Shown: piece after piece, positions 6,736-14,916 of the stretch
Numbering within the stretch: position 1 is the first letter of the stretch
Layout of the letters: each line of letters opens with the position of its first letter
Source: Lachnospiraceae bacterium
GTDB taxonomy: Bacteria > Bacillota > Clostridia > Lachnospirales > Lachnospiraceae
NCBI GenBank assembly: GCA_900772685.1
Contig: CAAGRP010000326.1
Location: 1-16,224 of the forward strand
Reading direction: 5' to 3'
DNA: 16,224 nt
Notes under the pieces: model-generated
What the model was told of the DNA's origin: nothing
Databases searched by the model: none
The model's input: the letters and a program-made list of their open reading frames with translations, nothing else
Program-made: the position numbers and the translations under genes

Positions 6736-6972
6736 ATGAAAACCATAAAAATTTCATTAAATTCAATTGATAAGGTAAAGTCGTTTGTAAACATGATCAC
6801 AAAATTCGATTGTGATTTCGATCTTGTTTCCGGACGCTATGTTATTGATGCTAAGTCAATAATGGGAATATTCAGTCTCGACCTTTCAAATCCTATAGAT
6901 CTCAATGTACACGCTGACGGTAAAGATCTCGATGTGATCTGCAAGGTTCTTGCACCTTATACAGTTGATTGA
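6736..6972 (+). CDS. HPr-family protein lacking the phosphorylatable histidine (Crh-like)
   Basis: A 78-residue protein with the HPr fold pattern. Residues 40-48, KSIMGIFSL, match the HPr regulatory-serine helix (KSIMGVMSL in Bacillus, where Ser46 is phosphorylated by HPr kinase), so Ser41 is the equivalent serine. Where HPr has GIHARPA around His15, this protein has SIDKVKS and no histidine, so it should not carry phosphate in the sugar phosphotransferase system. That combination is reminiscent of Bacillus Crh (Gln at position 15, serine kept), a regulator in catabolite repression. A Crh-like role is inference only; relatives in Clostridia are simply annotated as HPr family. ATG 6736 was chosen because AAGGAGG lies ten bases upstream; an upstream ATG at 6694 precedes that site. 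It has its own promoter and terminator and is the only plus-strand gene. Confidence 0.82.
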   Translation: MKTIKISLNSIDKVKSFVNMITKFDCDFDLVSGRYVIDAKSIMGIFSLDLSNPIDLNVHADGKDLDVICKVLAPYTVD

Positions 6973-6988
6973 TTCTTAAAGAATTTCC

Positions 6989-7014
6989 ATAAGACGGGTT
7001 TTTACCCGTCTTAT
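6989..7014. terminator. Bidirectional hairpin terminator between the HPr-like gene and thiI
   Basis: A perfect 11-bp inverted repeat (6989-6999 with 7004-7014, core AAGACGGGT/ACCCGTCTT) with a TTTT loop sits 16 nt after the HPr-like stop and 18 nt after the thiI stop. Plus-strand transcripts continue TTTCCTG and then TTCTCTTATTTTTT, a loose U-rich tail. Minus-strand transcripts continue GGAAATTCTTT. The convergent setting supports termination in both directions. Confidence 0.8.
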
Positions 7015-7032
7015 TTCCTGTTCTCTTATTTT

Positions 7033-8214
7033 TTACTCTTCAATATCTACTATTTCTGCAGTGTTTACAGCTCTTTCAAGCATTTCTTCTACGATACCCT
7101 CAAGATGCTTTTCGGATTTCCTTATCCTTTCTGGATCAGGCTTTGTTACAGGATGCTTTGCCACAAATATCGTGCAGCAATCCTCGTAAGGAAGTACCGA
7201 AGTATCATATGTATCTATCTTAAGCGCGATATCTATTATATCCTGTTTATCAAATGCAATAAGCGGTCTGAATACAGGGAGTGTGCAGACTTCGTTCGTG
7301 CATCTCAAGCTCTGCATTGTCTGGCTCGCAACCTGTCCTATGCTCTCTCCCGTAATAAGTCCGTGACATCCGTCATTTAATGCAAATCTTTCGGCGATCT
7401 TCATCATATATCTGCGCATTATGATAGTAAGCTCATCATGCGGACAATTGTCATATATTGCAAGCTGGATCTCCGTAAAATTAACTATATGCAGTTTGAT
7501 ATGGCCGCTGTATTTTGAGACAAGCTTTGCAAGATCAACGACCTTATCCTTGGCTCTCTCGCTTGTATAAGGCGGAGCATGGAAGTATACCGCCTCAAGG
7601 ACTACTCCGCGCTTTGATACCATATATCCCGCAACCGGTGAGTCGATACCTCCCGATAAGAGAAGCATTCCCTTTCCTGCGGTTCCGACAGGCATTCCTC
7701 CGGGGCCCGGTATAACCTTAGAATAGAGATATATCCTGCTCCTTACCTCAACCGTAAGGAGGATCTCGGGGTCATGGACATCGACCTTCATCTCAGGGAA
7801 CGCATCAAGGATAACTCCTCCAAGCTCCCTGTTTATCTCCATCGAATCAAGCGGATAGCTCTTCTTCGACCTTCTCGCAAATACTTTAAAGGTCTTGTTC
7901 TTATCGGGATAGACCTCGTTTATATAGTCTACAACAGCTTTCTTAAGGTCTTCGAAGCCTGTGTCCTCTACTATCGTAACAGGGCATATGCCGGTTATCC
8001 CGAATACATGCTTCAATGCATCTACGGCCTCATCATAATCATATTCACCGTTTGCATTTACATACACACGTCCCATTTCCTTGGTAACGTCAAAGCTGCC
8101 CTCGACCTTCCTAAGGACCCTTCTTATCTCTCTTACAAGTGCATCTTCAAACAGGTATCTGTTCTTTCCCTTGATCCCTATTTCAGCATATTTGATCAAA
8201 AAAGCATGAAACAT
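7033..8214 (-). CDS. thiI: tRNA 4-thiouridine synthetase ThiI
   Basis: Adenylates and thiolates U8 of tRNA to give 4-thiouridine, taking sulfur from a cysteine desulfurase. The 393-residue protein has the N-terminal ferredoxin-like/THUMP region (opening with KYAEIGIKGKNR, then the strand EILLTVEVR) and a PP-loop ATPase with LLLSGGIDSPVAGYM (about 184-198). The tail DCCTIFVAKHPVTKPDPERI is typical of the short ThiI. There is no C-terminal rhodanese domain, unlike E. coli ThiI, as is usual in Bacillus-type enzymes that pair with a dedicated NifS-like partner. That partner is the gene directly upstream (18-nt gap). No thiamine genes are nearby, so tRNA thiolation is the likely job. ATG 8214 has AAGGCGG seven bases upstream. 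It is the last gene of the hrcA-led run. Confidence 0.95.
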   Translation of the reverse strand: MFHAFLIKYAEIGIKGKNRYLFEDALVREIRRVLRKVEGSFDVTKEMGRVYVNANGEYDYDEAVDALKHVFGITGICPVTIVEDTGFEDLKKAVVDYINEVYPDKNKTFKVFARRSKKSYPLDSMEINRELGGVILDAFPEMKVDVHDPEILLTVEVRSRIYLYSKVIPGPGGMPVGTAGKGMLLLSGGIDSPVAGYMVSKRGVVLEAVYFHAPPYTSERAKDKVVDLAKLVSKYSGHIKLHIVNFTEIQLAIYDNCPHDELTIIMRRYMMKIAERFALNDGCHGLITGESIGQVASQTMQSLRCTNEVCTLPVFRPLIAFDKQDIIDIALKIDTYDTSVLPYEDCCTIFVAKHPVTKPDPERIRKSEKHLEGIVEEMLERAVNTAEIVDIEE

Positions 8215-8232
8215 CTCTAAACCGCCTTATCT

Positions 8233-9387
8233 TTAATGTCTTGTATATCTCGCAAGCATAGGTACCGTCTCCTTAAGCGTTTTTAAAACGGTATCTATCT
8301 CTTCTTTTGTTGTTGTCTCGCAAAAGCTGAATCTTATGGACGACTCTATCCTTGCGTTATCGCATCCTATGGCCGAAAGAGTCGCACTCGTACTCCTTTT
8401 ATGACTTGAGCAGGCGCTTCCGGAAGATACATATATTCCCCTGTCCTCCAGTGTATGGAGCATTACCTCGCTCCTTATTCCCACAAAAGATACGTTTAAT
8501 ATGTGCGGTGCGGTATTTTCGGAGACCGATCCGTTTATGACAGCTCTGTCTATATCTTTAAGGCCTTCGATAAAATACTCTTTTACGTTTCTCATCGACT
8601 CCGTATTTTCAGCAAGGCTATCATACATTTTTTCTGCCGCCATGGCAAGCCCCGCTATACCCGGAACATTGTCGGTACCGGAGCGCATTCCGCCCTGCTG
8701 TCCGCCGCCGTATATAAGAGGCAGTATCCTTACCTTATCCGAAACATACAAAAAGCCTGTTCCCTTAGGTCCGTGTATTTTGTGACCTGAAACAGAAAGC
8801 ATATCTATACCCATTTGTTTTGGTATTATCTTTAATTTTCCGAATGCCTGTATGGCATCGACATGGAATATCGTGTTTTTATTTTTAGATTTGATGATAT
8901 CCGATATATCTTTTACAGGCTGTATGGTTCCGATCTCGTTGTTTACCATCATCACGGAAACCAGAACAGTCTCTTCGTTCATCGCAGCTTCAAGATCGTC
9001 CTTTTTAATATATCCGTCCTTATCAGTGCCTATCGTGACTATCTCGTATCCGAGATCCTCAAGATGCTTAAGCGGTGAAGCGACAGAGGCATGCTCGATC
9101 TTTGAGGTTATTATCCTTTTGCCCTTTCTTTTCATCGCCTCAGCGGCTCCTATAAGAGCCCAGTTGTTTGATTCGGTACCTCCGGATGTGAAATATATCT
9201 CCTTCTCACTTGCCTTTAATATCGAAGCAATCTTTTTAGCACTTTCCTTTACTATCCTTTCGGCCTCCACGCCCTTGTTGTGCATAGACGACGGGTTGCC
9301 GAATTCTATGCACATGACTTCCTTTACTTTATCTGCCACCTCAGGGTATGCCCATGTGGTGGCCGCATGATCCAAATATATCTCCAT
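8233..9387 (-). CDS. Cysteine desulfurase, NifS/IscS type (probable ThiI sulfur donor)
   Basis: PLP-dependent enzyme that takes sulfur from cysteine as an enzyme-bound persulfide, releasing alanine. Seen in the 384-residue protein: the start MEIYLDHAATT, SGGTESNN, EHAS with the PLP-stacking His (about 99), HVDAIQAFGK, SGHKIHGPKG with the PLP lysine (about 203), and YVSSGSACSSHKRS with the catalytic cysteine (about 326). The family contains NifS, IscS and ThiI-dedicated NifZ types. Placement immediately before thiI, with no iscU or other Fe-S scaffold gene nearby, suggests delivery to ThiI. ATG 9387 is preceded by AAGGA seven bases upstream and lies 10 nt after the rsmE stop. The ATG at 9414 lies inside rsmE and is less likely. 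Confidence 0.93.
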   Translation of the reverse strand: MEIYLDHAATTWAYPEVADKVKEVMCIEFGNPSSMHNKGVEAERIVKESAKKIASILKASEKEIYFTSGGTESNNWALIGAAEAMKRKGKRIITSKIEHASVASPLKHLEDLGYEIVTIGTDKDGYIKKDDLEAAMNEETVLVSVMMVNNEIGTIQPVKDISDIIKSKNKNTIFHVDAIQAFGKLKIIPKQMGIDMLSVSGHKIHGPKGTGFLYVSDKVRILPLIYGGGQQGGMRSGTDNVPGIAGLAMAAEKMYDSLAENTESMRNVKEYFIEGLKDIDRAVINGSVSENTAPHILNVSFVGIRSEVMLHTLEDRGIYVSSGSACSSHKRSTSATLSAIGCDNARIESSIRFSFCETTTKEEIDTVLKTLKETVPMLARYTRH

Positions 9388-9397
9388 ATAATTATCC

Positions 9398-10135
9398 TTA
9401 ATCCTCAAGAACATATGTCAGCATTGAAAGTGCCGCCATTCCGGCTGTTTCTGTACGCAATATCCTTTTTCCGAGTGTTATCGGTCTGATATTGCTCTTT
9501 ATCGCTGTTTCTATCTCCGACTCGTCAAATCCGCCCTCCGGACCGATCATTATCCCTACCGTATCTTTGTTTTTTATTGATGAAAAAAGCCTTCTTGTAT
9601 CATCCATACCCTCGGCTCTTTCATAGGGTATGAAGCTTATGCTTTTTTCCGAAGCTTCTTTAACCGCATCGCCGAACCTTACCGGCTCATGTACCTTAGG
9701 CTCTATAAGTCTTTTCGACTGTTTTGCGGCAGCCTTCGCAATGGAATTCCACCTCTCGACCCTCGATGCTCTCTTCTTGGGATCTATCCTGACTATGCAT
9801 CTTGATGATTCCACCGGAACAATATCATATACCCCAAGCTCGACAGCCTTCTGTATTATAAGCTCCATCTTATCCTTCTTGGGAAGGCACTGATAAAGAG
9901 TGATCCTGCACGGAAGCTCCTTTCCGGGCTTTGACGCATCCGCAACGCTGAGGATAACCCTGTCATCCGAAAACTCATCTATGATACATTCATATTCCCA
10001 TTCGTCCCCGCACGAAAGATAGACATTTTCTCCCTTTTTCATACGAAGTACATTTTTTATATGGTGAGCATCCTCTCCTGTGATAACGGCTTTTCCGTCG
10101 GATATCTGATCCCTGTCAACAAAAAACCTGTACAT
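9398..10135 (-). CDS. rsmE: 16S rRNA m3U1498 methyltransferase RsmE
   Basis: SPOUT-class (knotted) SAM-dependent methyltransferase that makes 3-methyluridine at position 1498 (E. coli numbering) of 16S rRNA. At 245 residues it has normal family length. Family motifs are present: an N-terminal PUA-like part with HHIKNVLRMKKGE (24-36), QKAVELGV (95-102), AAAKQSKR (135-142), and the knot motifs IGPEGGF (197-203) and LGKRILRTETA (221-231). The ATG at 10135 is preceded by AAAGGAG, which overlaps the prmA stop region (9-nt gap). The prmA-rsmE pairing downstream of dnaJ is a common Firmicute arrangement. Confidence 0.96.
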   Translation of the reverse strand: MYRFFVDRDQISDGKAVITGEDAHHIKNVLRMKKGENVYLSCGDEWEYECIIDEFSDDRVILSVADASKPGKELPCRITLYQCLPKKDKMELIIQKAVELGVYDIVPVESSRCIVRIDPKKRASRVERWNSIAKAAAKQSKRLIEPKVHEPVRFGDAVKEASEKSISFIPYERAEGMDDTRRLFSSIKNKDTVGIMIGPEGGFDESEIETAIKSNIRPITLGKRILRTETAGMAALSMLTYVLED

Positions 10136-10144
10136 TGTTCTCCT

Positions 10145-11095
10145 TTATCTGCGTGCGGTTATCGATACCCATTCTCCCTGGGCTGTAACCTCCTCTATTG
10201 TAAATCCGGCCTTTACAAGCGCATCGGCAACCTCTTTTTCTTTTACATCGAGGATACCCGATGTTATCAGTATACCGCCTTTTTTGATGTGCTTTATGAT
10301 CTGCGGAGCAAGCGGTACCAGTACATCCGCAAGGATATTAGCCGTTGCTATGTCATATTTGTCATAGCCTGCTCTGTCCTGTACTTCCTTATCGTCTATG
10401 ATATTTCCGAGTATAAGTGAAAACGACTTATCTTTTATATCATTTGTTTCTTTATTTTCTTTTACCGCATTTACTGTACACGGGTCAAGATCCGTGCCCA
10501 CTGCCGATCCTGCCCCAAGCTTTAATGCAACTATCCCGAGGATACCGCTTCCGGTTCCTACATCGAGTATCTTATCTCCGGGCTTTACATATTTCTTAAG
10601 CTGTCTTATACAAAGCTGCGTTGTCTCATGCATACCTGTTCCGAATGCAGTTCCGGGATCTATGTGGAGGATCATCTTATCCTCATCACCCTCCGGGATC
10701 TCCTCCCATGAAGGAACTATGAGTATATCATCTACATAGAAATGATGGAAGTATTCTTTCCAGTTATTTATCCAGTCCTTGTCCTCGGTCTCGGATCTTG
10801 TAATAACCGCTTCTCCTATATCGGTAAACTCTCTTAAGCTGTCAAGCTCTCTTCTTGCAGCCTCAAGTATCTCTTCATTATCCTCATCGGGATCCATATA
10901 GAAATGCATATATGCGATGTTGTCATCTACAGGAAAGCTCGGAGCTATATCTACAAACATACCCTTCAGCTCTTCTCCCGTAAGAGGCTTTTTATCTTCT
11001 ATCTCAACACCCTGTACTCCAACCTCGGCAAGAGTCGCTGAAACGATGTCCTCCGCATCTGCGTTTATCTTTAATGTATATTTATTCCATTTCAT
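10145..11095 (-). CDS. prmA: Ribosomal protein L11 methyltransferase PrmA
   Basis: SAM-dependent enzyme that methylates lysines and the N-terminus of ribosomal protein L11. The 316-residue protein has a substrate-recognition N-terminal domain (WNKYTLKINADAEDIVSATLAEVGVQGVEI), the PrmA linker motif DPGTAFGTGMHETT (146-159), motif I LDVGTGSGILGI (177-188), the acidic TDLDP (201-205) and the catalytic-site motif NILAD (253-257). ATG 11095 has AAGGG eight bases upstream. The gap to the dnaJ stop is only 3 nt, so the ribosome site lies in the last dnaJ codons and translation is probably coupled. Confidence 0.96.
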   Translation of the reverse strand: MKWNKYTLKINADAEDIVSATLAEVGVQGVEIEDKKPLTGEELKGMFVDIAPSFPVDDNIAYMHFYMDPDEDNEEILEAARRELDSLREFTDIGEAVITRSETEDKDWINNWKEYFHHFYVDDILIVPSWEEIPEGDEDKMILHIDPGTAFGTGMHETTQLCIRQLKKYVKPGDKILDVGTGSGILGIVALKLGAGSAVGTDLDPCTVNAVKENKETNDIKDKSFSLILGNIIDDKEVQDRAGYDKYDIATANILADVLVPLAPQIIKHIKKGGILITSGILDVKEKEVADALVKAGFTIEEVTAQGEWVSITARR

Positions 11096-11098
11096 GGC

Positions 11099-12241
11099 TT
11101 AGTCCCTTTCAAAGAATTTTCTCTTTTTTTTGGGTTCCTTATGCGGTGCTCCAGTACATTCTGCCTCATATGACCTCAAAAGCTCCTTTGCTTCCTGGCT
11201 GAGCTTTGTCGGCACTTCTATTATAAGCTTGACAAAAAGATCTCCCTTGATGTTCTCATTTCTTACAGAAGGCATACCTTTACCCCTAAGCCTTATCTGA
11301 GTGTCGGTCTGTGTTCCGGCTTTAACGCTATAGACCTCATCTCCGTAAGGAGTAGGAATGGTCACGTCTCCTCCGAGTACAGCCGTAGGATATGAGATGT
11401 ATTTTACGCTGTAAAGATCAGAGCCGTTTCTCTGGTACTTCGGATTTTCGGAAACATAGATCTCGACAAGAAGATCTCCTCTCGGTCCTCCGTTTGTTCC
11501 CGGTTCTCCGTTATCCCTTACTCTTATGCTCTGTCCGCTGTCTATACCCGCAGGTATGGTTACTTCTATCTGTTTTTTGCTTGAGACAAATCCGGTGCCC
11601 CTGCAGTCCGTACATTTCTCTTTGATGATCTTTCCGCTTCCGTTACACTGCGGACATGTACTTACCTGACGCACAGCTCCGAAAAGAGACTGCTGTATCA
11701 TCGTTACCTGACCGGTTCCGTTACACTTAGGACATTTCTCAGGCGAGGTGCCCGGCTTTGCCCCGTTTCCGCCGCAGGTGTGACATGTATCCTTATATGT
11801 GAGTTCTATCTTTTTCTTGCATCCGGTTACGGCCTCTTCAAAGCTTATATGCAGTCTTGCCCTGAGATTTGCGCCCTTTGTAGGTGCGTTCGGTGAACGT
11901 CTGCTGCTTCTTCCGCCTCCGAAAAGATCTCCAAAAAGATCTCCGAATATATCTCCCGAAAAATCGAAGCCGCCAAATCCGCCGAAGCCGCCGTCTCCCG
12001 CTCCGCCGTTTTCGAATGCTGCATGACCGAACTGATCATACATCTTTCTCTTTTCGGCATCACTTAATACTGAGTAGGCCTCTGTTGCTTCTTTAAATTT
12101 AGCCTCTGCTTCTTTATCACCGGGATTCATGTCCGGATGGTATTTCTTTGCAAGTTTACGATATGCTTTTTTAAGTTCGGCATCGTCTGCAGTCTTGCTC
12201 ACGCCAAGAACTTCATAGTAATCTCTTTTTTGATCTGCCAC
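11099..12241 (-). CDS. dnaJ: Chaperone DnaJ (Hsp40)
   Basis: Co-chaperone that stimulates DnaK ATPase and delivers unfolded substrates. The 380-residue type I DnaJ has a J domain with HPD (35-37), a Gly/Phe-rich linker (about 79-110, containing GDGGFGGFGGF), four CxxCxGxG zinc repeats (CHTCGGNG, CPKCNGTG, CPQCNGSG and CTDCRGTG, about 153-217) and the C-terminal substrate-binding domains. The start is GTG at 12241 with GGAAGGA about ten bases upstream, and the next residues ADQKRDYYEVLGV fit the family start. The 100-nt gap to dnaK contains a strong hairpin, so dnaJ output may be set separately from dnaK. Confidence 0.97.
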   Translation of the reverse strand: MADQKRDYYEVLGVSKTADDAELKKAYRKLAKKYHPDMNPGDKEAEAKFKEATEAYSVLSDAEKRKMYDQFGHAAFENGGAGDGGFGGFGGFDFSGDIFGDLFGDLFGGGRSSRRSPNAPTKGANLRARLHISFEEAVTGCKKKIELTYKDTCHTCGGNGAKPGTSPEKCPKCNGTGQVTMIQQSLFGAVRQVSTCPQCNGSGKIIKEKCTDCRGTGFVSSKKQIEVTIPAGIDSGQSIRVRDNGEPGTNGGPRGDLLVEIYVSENPKYQRNGSDLYSVKYISYPTAVLGGDVTIPTPYGDEVYSVKAGTQTDTQIRLRGKGMPSVRNENIKGDLFVKLIIEVPTKLSQEAKELLRSYEAECTGAPHKEPKKKRKFFERD

Positions 12242-12283
12242 CGATTTGTCTTCCTTCCGTTTATTCTCTTTATAGACTGTCGC

Positions 12284-12315
12284 AAGGGACTGATGTTGTT
12301 AGACATCAGTCCCTT
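12284..12315 (-). promoter_or_regulatory. Intergenic RNA hairpin between dnaK and dnaJ
   Basis: A 13-bp perfect inverted repeat (12284-12296 with 12303-12315, core AAGGGACTGATG/CATCAGTCCCTT) encloses a 6-nt loop. In the dnaK-to-dnaJ direction the stem is followed by GCGACAGTC with no U-run, so it does not look like a normal intrinsic terminator. It could protect the dnaK 3' end, mark an RNase cut site or act as a partial attenuator lowering dnaJ. Those roles are inference; the structure itself is plain in the sequence. Confidence 0.75.
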
Positions 12316-12341
12316 TAAAATATGAATTATTTATTATCTAA

Positions 12342-14216
12342 TTAAAGCTCCTTGAAATCAGCATCAACTACATCATCATTTGAGCCGCCCTGGCTGCCTG
12401 ATGCACCTGCGTCTGCCTGACCTGTAGGTCCTGCCTGACCCTGCTGAGCCTGCTGCATGTTCTCATACATCTTTGTGAAAAGTGTATTTGCACTCTGCAT
12501 AAGTTTCTCTTTTCCTGCCTTGATCTCATCGACCTGAGCATCTGTCATATCATCTGCAGGAGCCTTAGCAAGTATGTCTTTAAGTGAGTTGAGGTCTGCT
12601 TCAACAGCTGCCTTCTCATCTGCTGAGATCTTGTCGCCTGACTCTTTAAGAGCATTCTCAACCTGGAATACCATTGAATCAGCTTCGTTTCTTGCATCGA
12701 TAGCTTCTTTTTTCTTCTTATCCTGAGCTTCAAACTCTGCAGCTTCCTTAACAGCCTTGTTTATATCATCCTCAGACATATTTGATCCTGCTGTAATAGT
12801 GATATGCTGCTCTTTTCCTGTTCCGAGATCCTTTGCCGATACATTTACTATACCGTTTGCATCGATATCAAAGGTAACCTCGATCTGCGGTACACCACGT
12901 CTTGCAGGCGGGATTCCGTCAAGTCTGAACTGTCCGAGTGATTTGTTGTCCTTAGCGAACTGACGCTCACCCTGTACGACATTTATATCAACTGCTGTCT
13001 GGTTATCTGCCGCTGTAGAGAATATCTGGCTCTTCTTTGTAGGAATAGTAGTATTTCTCTCGATAAGGTGTGTTGCAACACCTCCCATTGTCTCGATAGA
13101 AAGTGTAAGCGGTGTAACATCCAGAAGAAGGATATCTCCTGCACCTGCATCACCTGCAAGCTTTCCGCCCTGTACGGATGCACCAAGTGCAACGCACTCA
13201 TCCGGGTTAAGTGATTTGCTCGGCTCATGTCCTGTAAGCTGTTTAACCTTATCCTGTACTGCAGGAATACGTGTAGAACCACCTACAAGGAGAACCTTGC
13301 TGAGCTCGGAAGCTGAAAGTCCCGCATCTGTGAGTGCTTTTGTAACCGGCTCAACTGTCTTTTCTACGAGATCATGTGTAAGCTCATCGAATTTAGCCTT
13401 TGTAAGGTTCATATCGAAGTGCTTAGGTCCTTCGTTTGTTGCTGTTATGAACGGAAGGTTGATATTTGTTGTAGATGCACTTGAAAGCTCTTTTTTAGCC
13501 TTCTCAGCTGCCTCTTTTATTCTCTGCATAGCCATTCTGTCGGTTGACAGATCTACACCCTCTGTCTTCTTGAATTCGCTGACCATGTAATCAACTATTC
13601 TCTGGTCGAAGTCATCACCACCGAGTCTGTTGTTTCCTGCTGTTGCAAGAACCTCGATAACTCCGTCACCGATCTCAATGATAGATACATCGAATGTACC
13701 GCCACCAAGGTCGTATACCATTATCTTCTGCTCTTTCTCATTGTCAAGACCGTATGCAAGAGCTGCTGCAGTAGGCTCGTTTATGATACGTTTTACATCG
13801 AGTCCTGCGATCTTTCCGGCATCTTTTGTAGCCTGACGCTGAGCATCGTTGAAGTATGCAGGTACAGTGATAACTGCCTCTGTAACCTTCTCTCCGAGAT
13901 AATTCTCAGCATCGCTTTTAAGCTTCTGAAGTATCATTGCCGAGATTTCCTGCGGAGTATAGTTCTTTCCGTCGATATTTACTTTATAATCTGTTCCCAT
14001 CTCTCTCTTTATAGATGAAATGGTCTTATCTGCATTTGTTACTGCCTGACGTTTTGCCGGCTCACCGACAAGACGCTCACCTGTTTTTGTAAATGCTACT
14101 ACTGAAGGTGTTGTTCTGCTTCCTTCTGCATTTGCTATAACTGTAGGTTTTCCACCTTCCATAACTGCTACGCAGCTGTTTGTTGTTCCTAAGTCGATAC
14201 CTATTATTTTGCTCAT
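12342..14216 (-). CDS. dnaK: Chaperone DnaK (Hsp70)
   Basis: ATP-dependent chaperone. The 624-residue protein has the Hsp70 signatures IGIDLGTTNSCVAV (5-18), VPAYFND (118-124), INEPTAAALAYG (145-156) and YDLGGGTFDVS (168-178), then the inter-domain linker around DILLLDVTPLTLSIETMGG. A Gln/Gly-rich tail ends DDVVDADFKEL. After SIKREMG the roughly 24-residue insert found in proteobacterial DnaK is missing, the Gram-positive-type signature. ATG 14216 has GGAGG about eight bases upstream. It lies 60 nt after grpE with no CIRCE of its own, so heat-shock control should come from the operator before hrcA. Confidence 0.99.
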   Translation of the reverse strand: MSKIIGIDLGTTNSCVAVMEGGKPTVIANAEGSRTTPSVVAFTKTGERLVGEPAKRQAVTNADKTISSIKREMGTDYKVNIDGKNYTPQEISAMILQKLKSDAENYLGEKVTEAVITVPAYFNDAQRQATKDAGKIAGLDVKRIINEPTAAALAYGLDNEKEQKIMVYDLGGGTFDVSIIEIGDGVIEVLATAGNNRLGGDDFDQRIVDYMVSEFKKTEGVDLSTDRMAMQRIKEAAEKAKKELSSASTTNINLPFITATNEGPKHFDMNLTKAKFDELTHDLVEKTVEPVTKALTDAGLSASELSKVLLVGGSTRIPAVQDKVKQLTGHEPSKSLNPDECVALGASVQGGKLAGDAGAGDILLLDVTPLTLSIETMGGVATHLIERNTTIPTKKSQIFSTAADNQTAVDINVVQGERQFAKDNKSLGQFRLDGIPPARRGVPQIEVTFDIDANGIVNVSAKDLGTGKEQHITITAGSNMSEDDINKAVKEAAEFEAQDKKKKEAIDARNEADSMVFQVENALKESGDKISADEKAAVEADLNSLKDILAKAPADDMTDAQVDEIKAGKEKLMQSANTLFTKMYENMQQAQQGQAGPTGQADAGASGSQGGSNDDVVDADFKEL

Positions 14217-14276
14217 TGTTGTTTCCTCCTCGTTTATACCATCGGATCCTGTAATCCTTGTATATTATCAATTTTA

Positions 14277-14894
14277 TCAGTTTGCTACTTTTACCATGCT
14301 GTGCCTTACGACCTGATCCTTGAATTTATATCCCTTGAGGAATTCCTCGGCTACTACATTTTCTCCGAGCTCCTCATCGTCTATATGCATTACCGCATTG
14401 TGAAGGTTAGGATCAAATTCATTTCCCACCGCCTCTATAGGCGAAACGCCCAGCTCGCTGAGCATTGTCATAAGCTGCTTGTATATCTTATTCATACCGT
14501 CTGCGAACGGATCCGAAAGATCCGCACCGGCAAGTCCTCTTTCGAAGTTGTCAACTATAGGCAGGAGCTTTTCTATAACATCTCTTGCTCCGACGATGTA
14601 GTTTGCGGCTTTTTCCTTTTCGGTCCTTTTACGGTAATTATCGAACTCGGCCATCTGTCTTGTAAGTCTGTCCGTAAGTTCTTCTATCTTTTCGTCTTTT
14701 TTGTCTTTCTTTTCTTTCTTTCGTCCGAAAAATTTCTTTTCTTTATCCTTGGGTTCCTGCTGTGCTTCCGAATTACTATCCTGTGCTGCCTCGGCTGCTT
14801 CTTTTTCTTCAGCCTTTTCTTCTACGGTTTCTTCTACAGTGATATCTTCTTCAGGAGTCTCAACCTCTTGGTTTTTTTCTTCACTATTCGGCAT
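14277..14894 (-). CDS. grpE: Nucleotide exchange factor GrpE
   Basis: Releases ADP from DnaK. The 205-residue protein has a family-typical C-terminal half: a coiled-coil helix IEELTDRLTRQMAEFDNYRKRTEKEK, LLPIVDNFERGL, FDPNLHNAVMHIDD and a terminal beta domain with EEFLKGYKFKDQVVRHSMVKVAN. The first 75 or so residues are a long low-complexity charged stretch, first rich in Glu and Ala, then in Lys. It is probably disordered and on the long side for GrpE. ATG 14894 has GGGAG seven bases upstream. It lies 22 nt after hrcA in the hrcA-grpE-dnaK-dnaJ order. Confidence 0.97.
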   Translation of the reverse strand: MPNSEEKNQEVETPEEDITVEETVEEKAEEKEAAEAAQDSNSEAQQEPKDKEKKFFGRKKEKKDKKDEKIEELTDRLTRQMAEFDNYRKRTEKEKAANYIVGARDVIEKLLPIVDNFERGLAGADLSDPFADGMNKIYKQLMTMLSELGVSPIEAVGNEFDPNLHNAVMHIDDEELGENVVAEEFLKGYKFKDQVVRHSMVKVAN

Positions 14895-14916
14895 TGTTTT
14901 TCTCCCTTATTTATTG

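Noticed and set aside
8852..9370. 172-codon plus-strand open frame opposite the cysteine desulfurase
   Set aside because: It is fully antisense to a gene with all catalytic motifs intact, has no recognisable protein features and no credible initiation site.
12284..12315. Calling the dnaK-dnaJ hairpin an intrinsic terminator
   Set aside because: In the direction of transcription the stem is followed by GCGACAGTC without a U-tract. The T-rich flank lies on the opposite side, where no plus-strand gene ends.
14217..14276. A second heat-shock promoter or CIRCE directly before dnaK
   Set aside because: The 60-nt gap was read for the TTAGCACTC/GAGTGCTAA halves and for a spaced -35/-10 pair. Neither is present.
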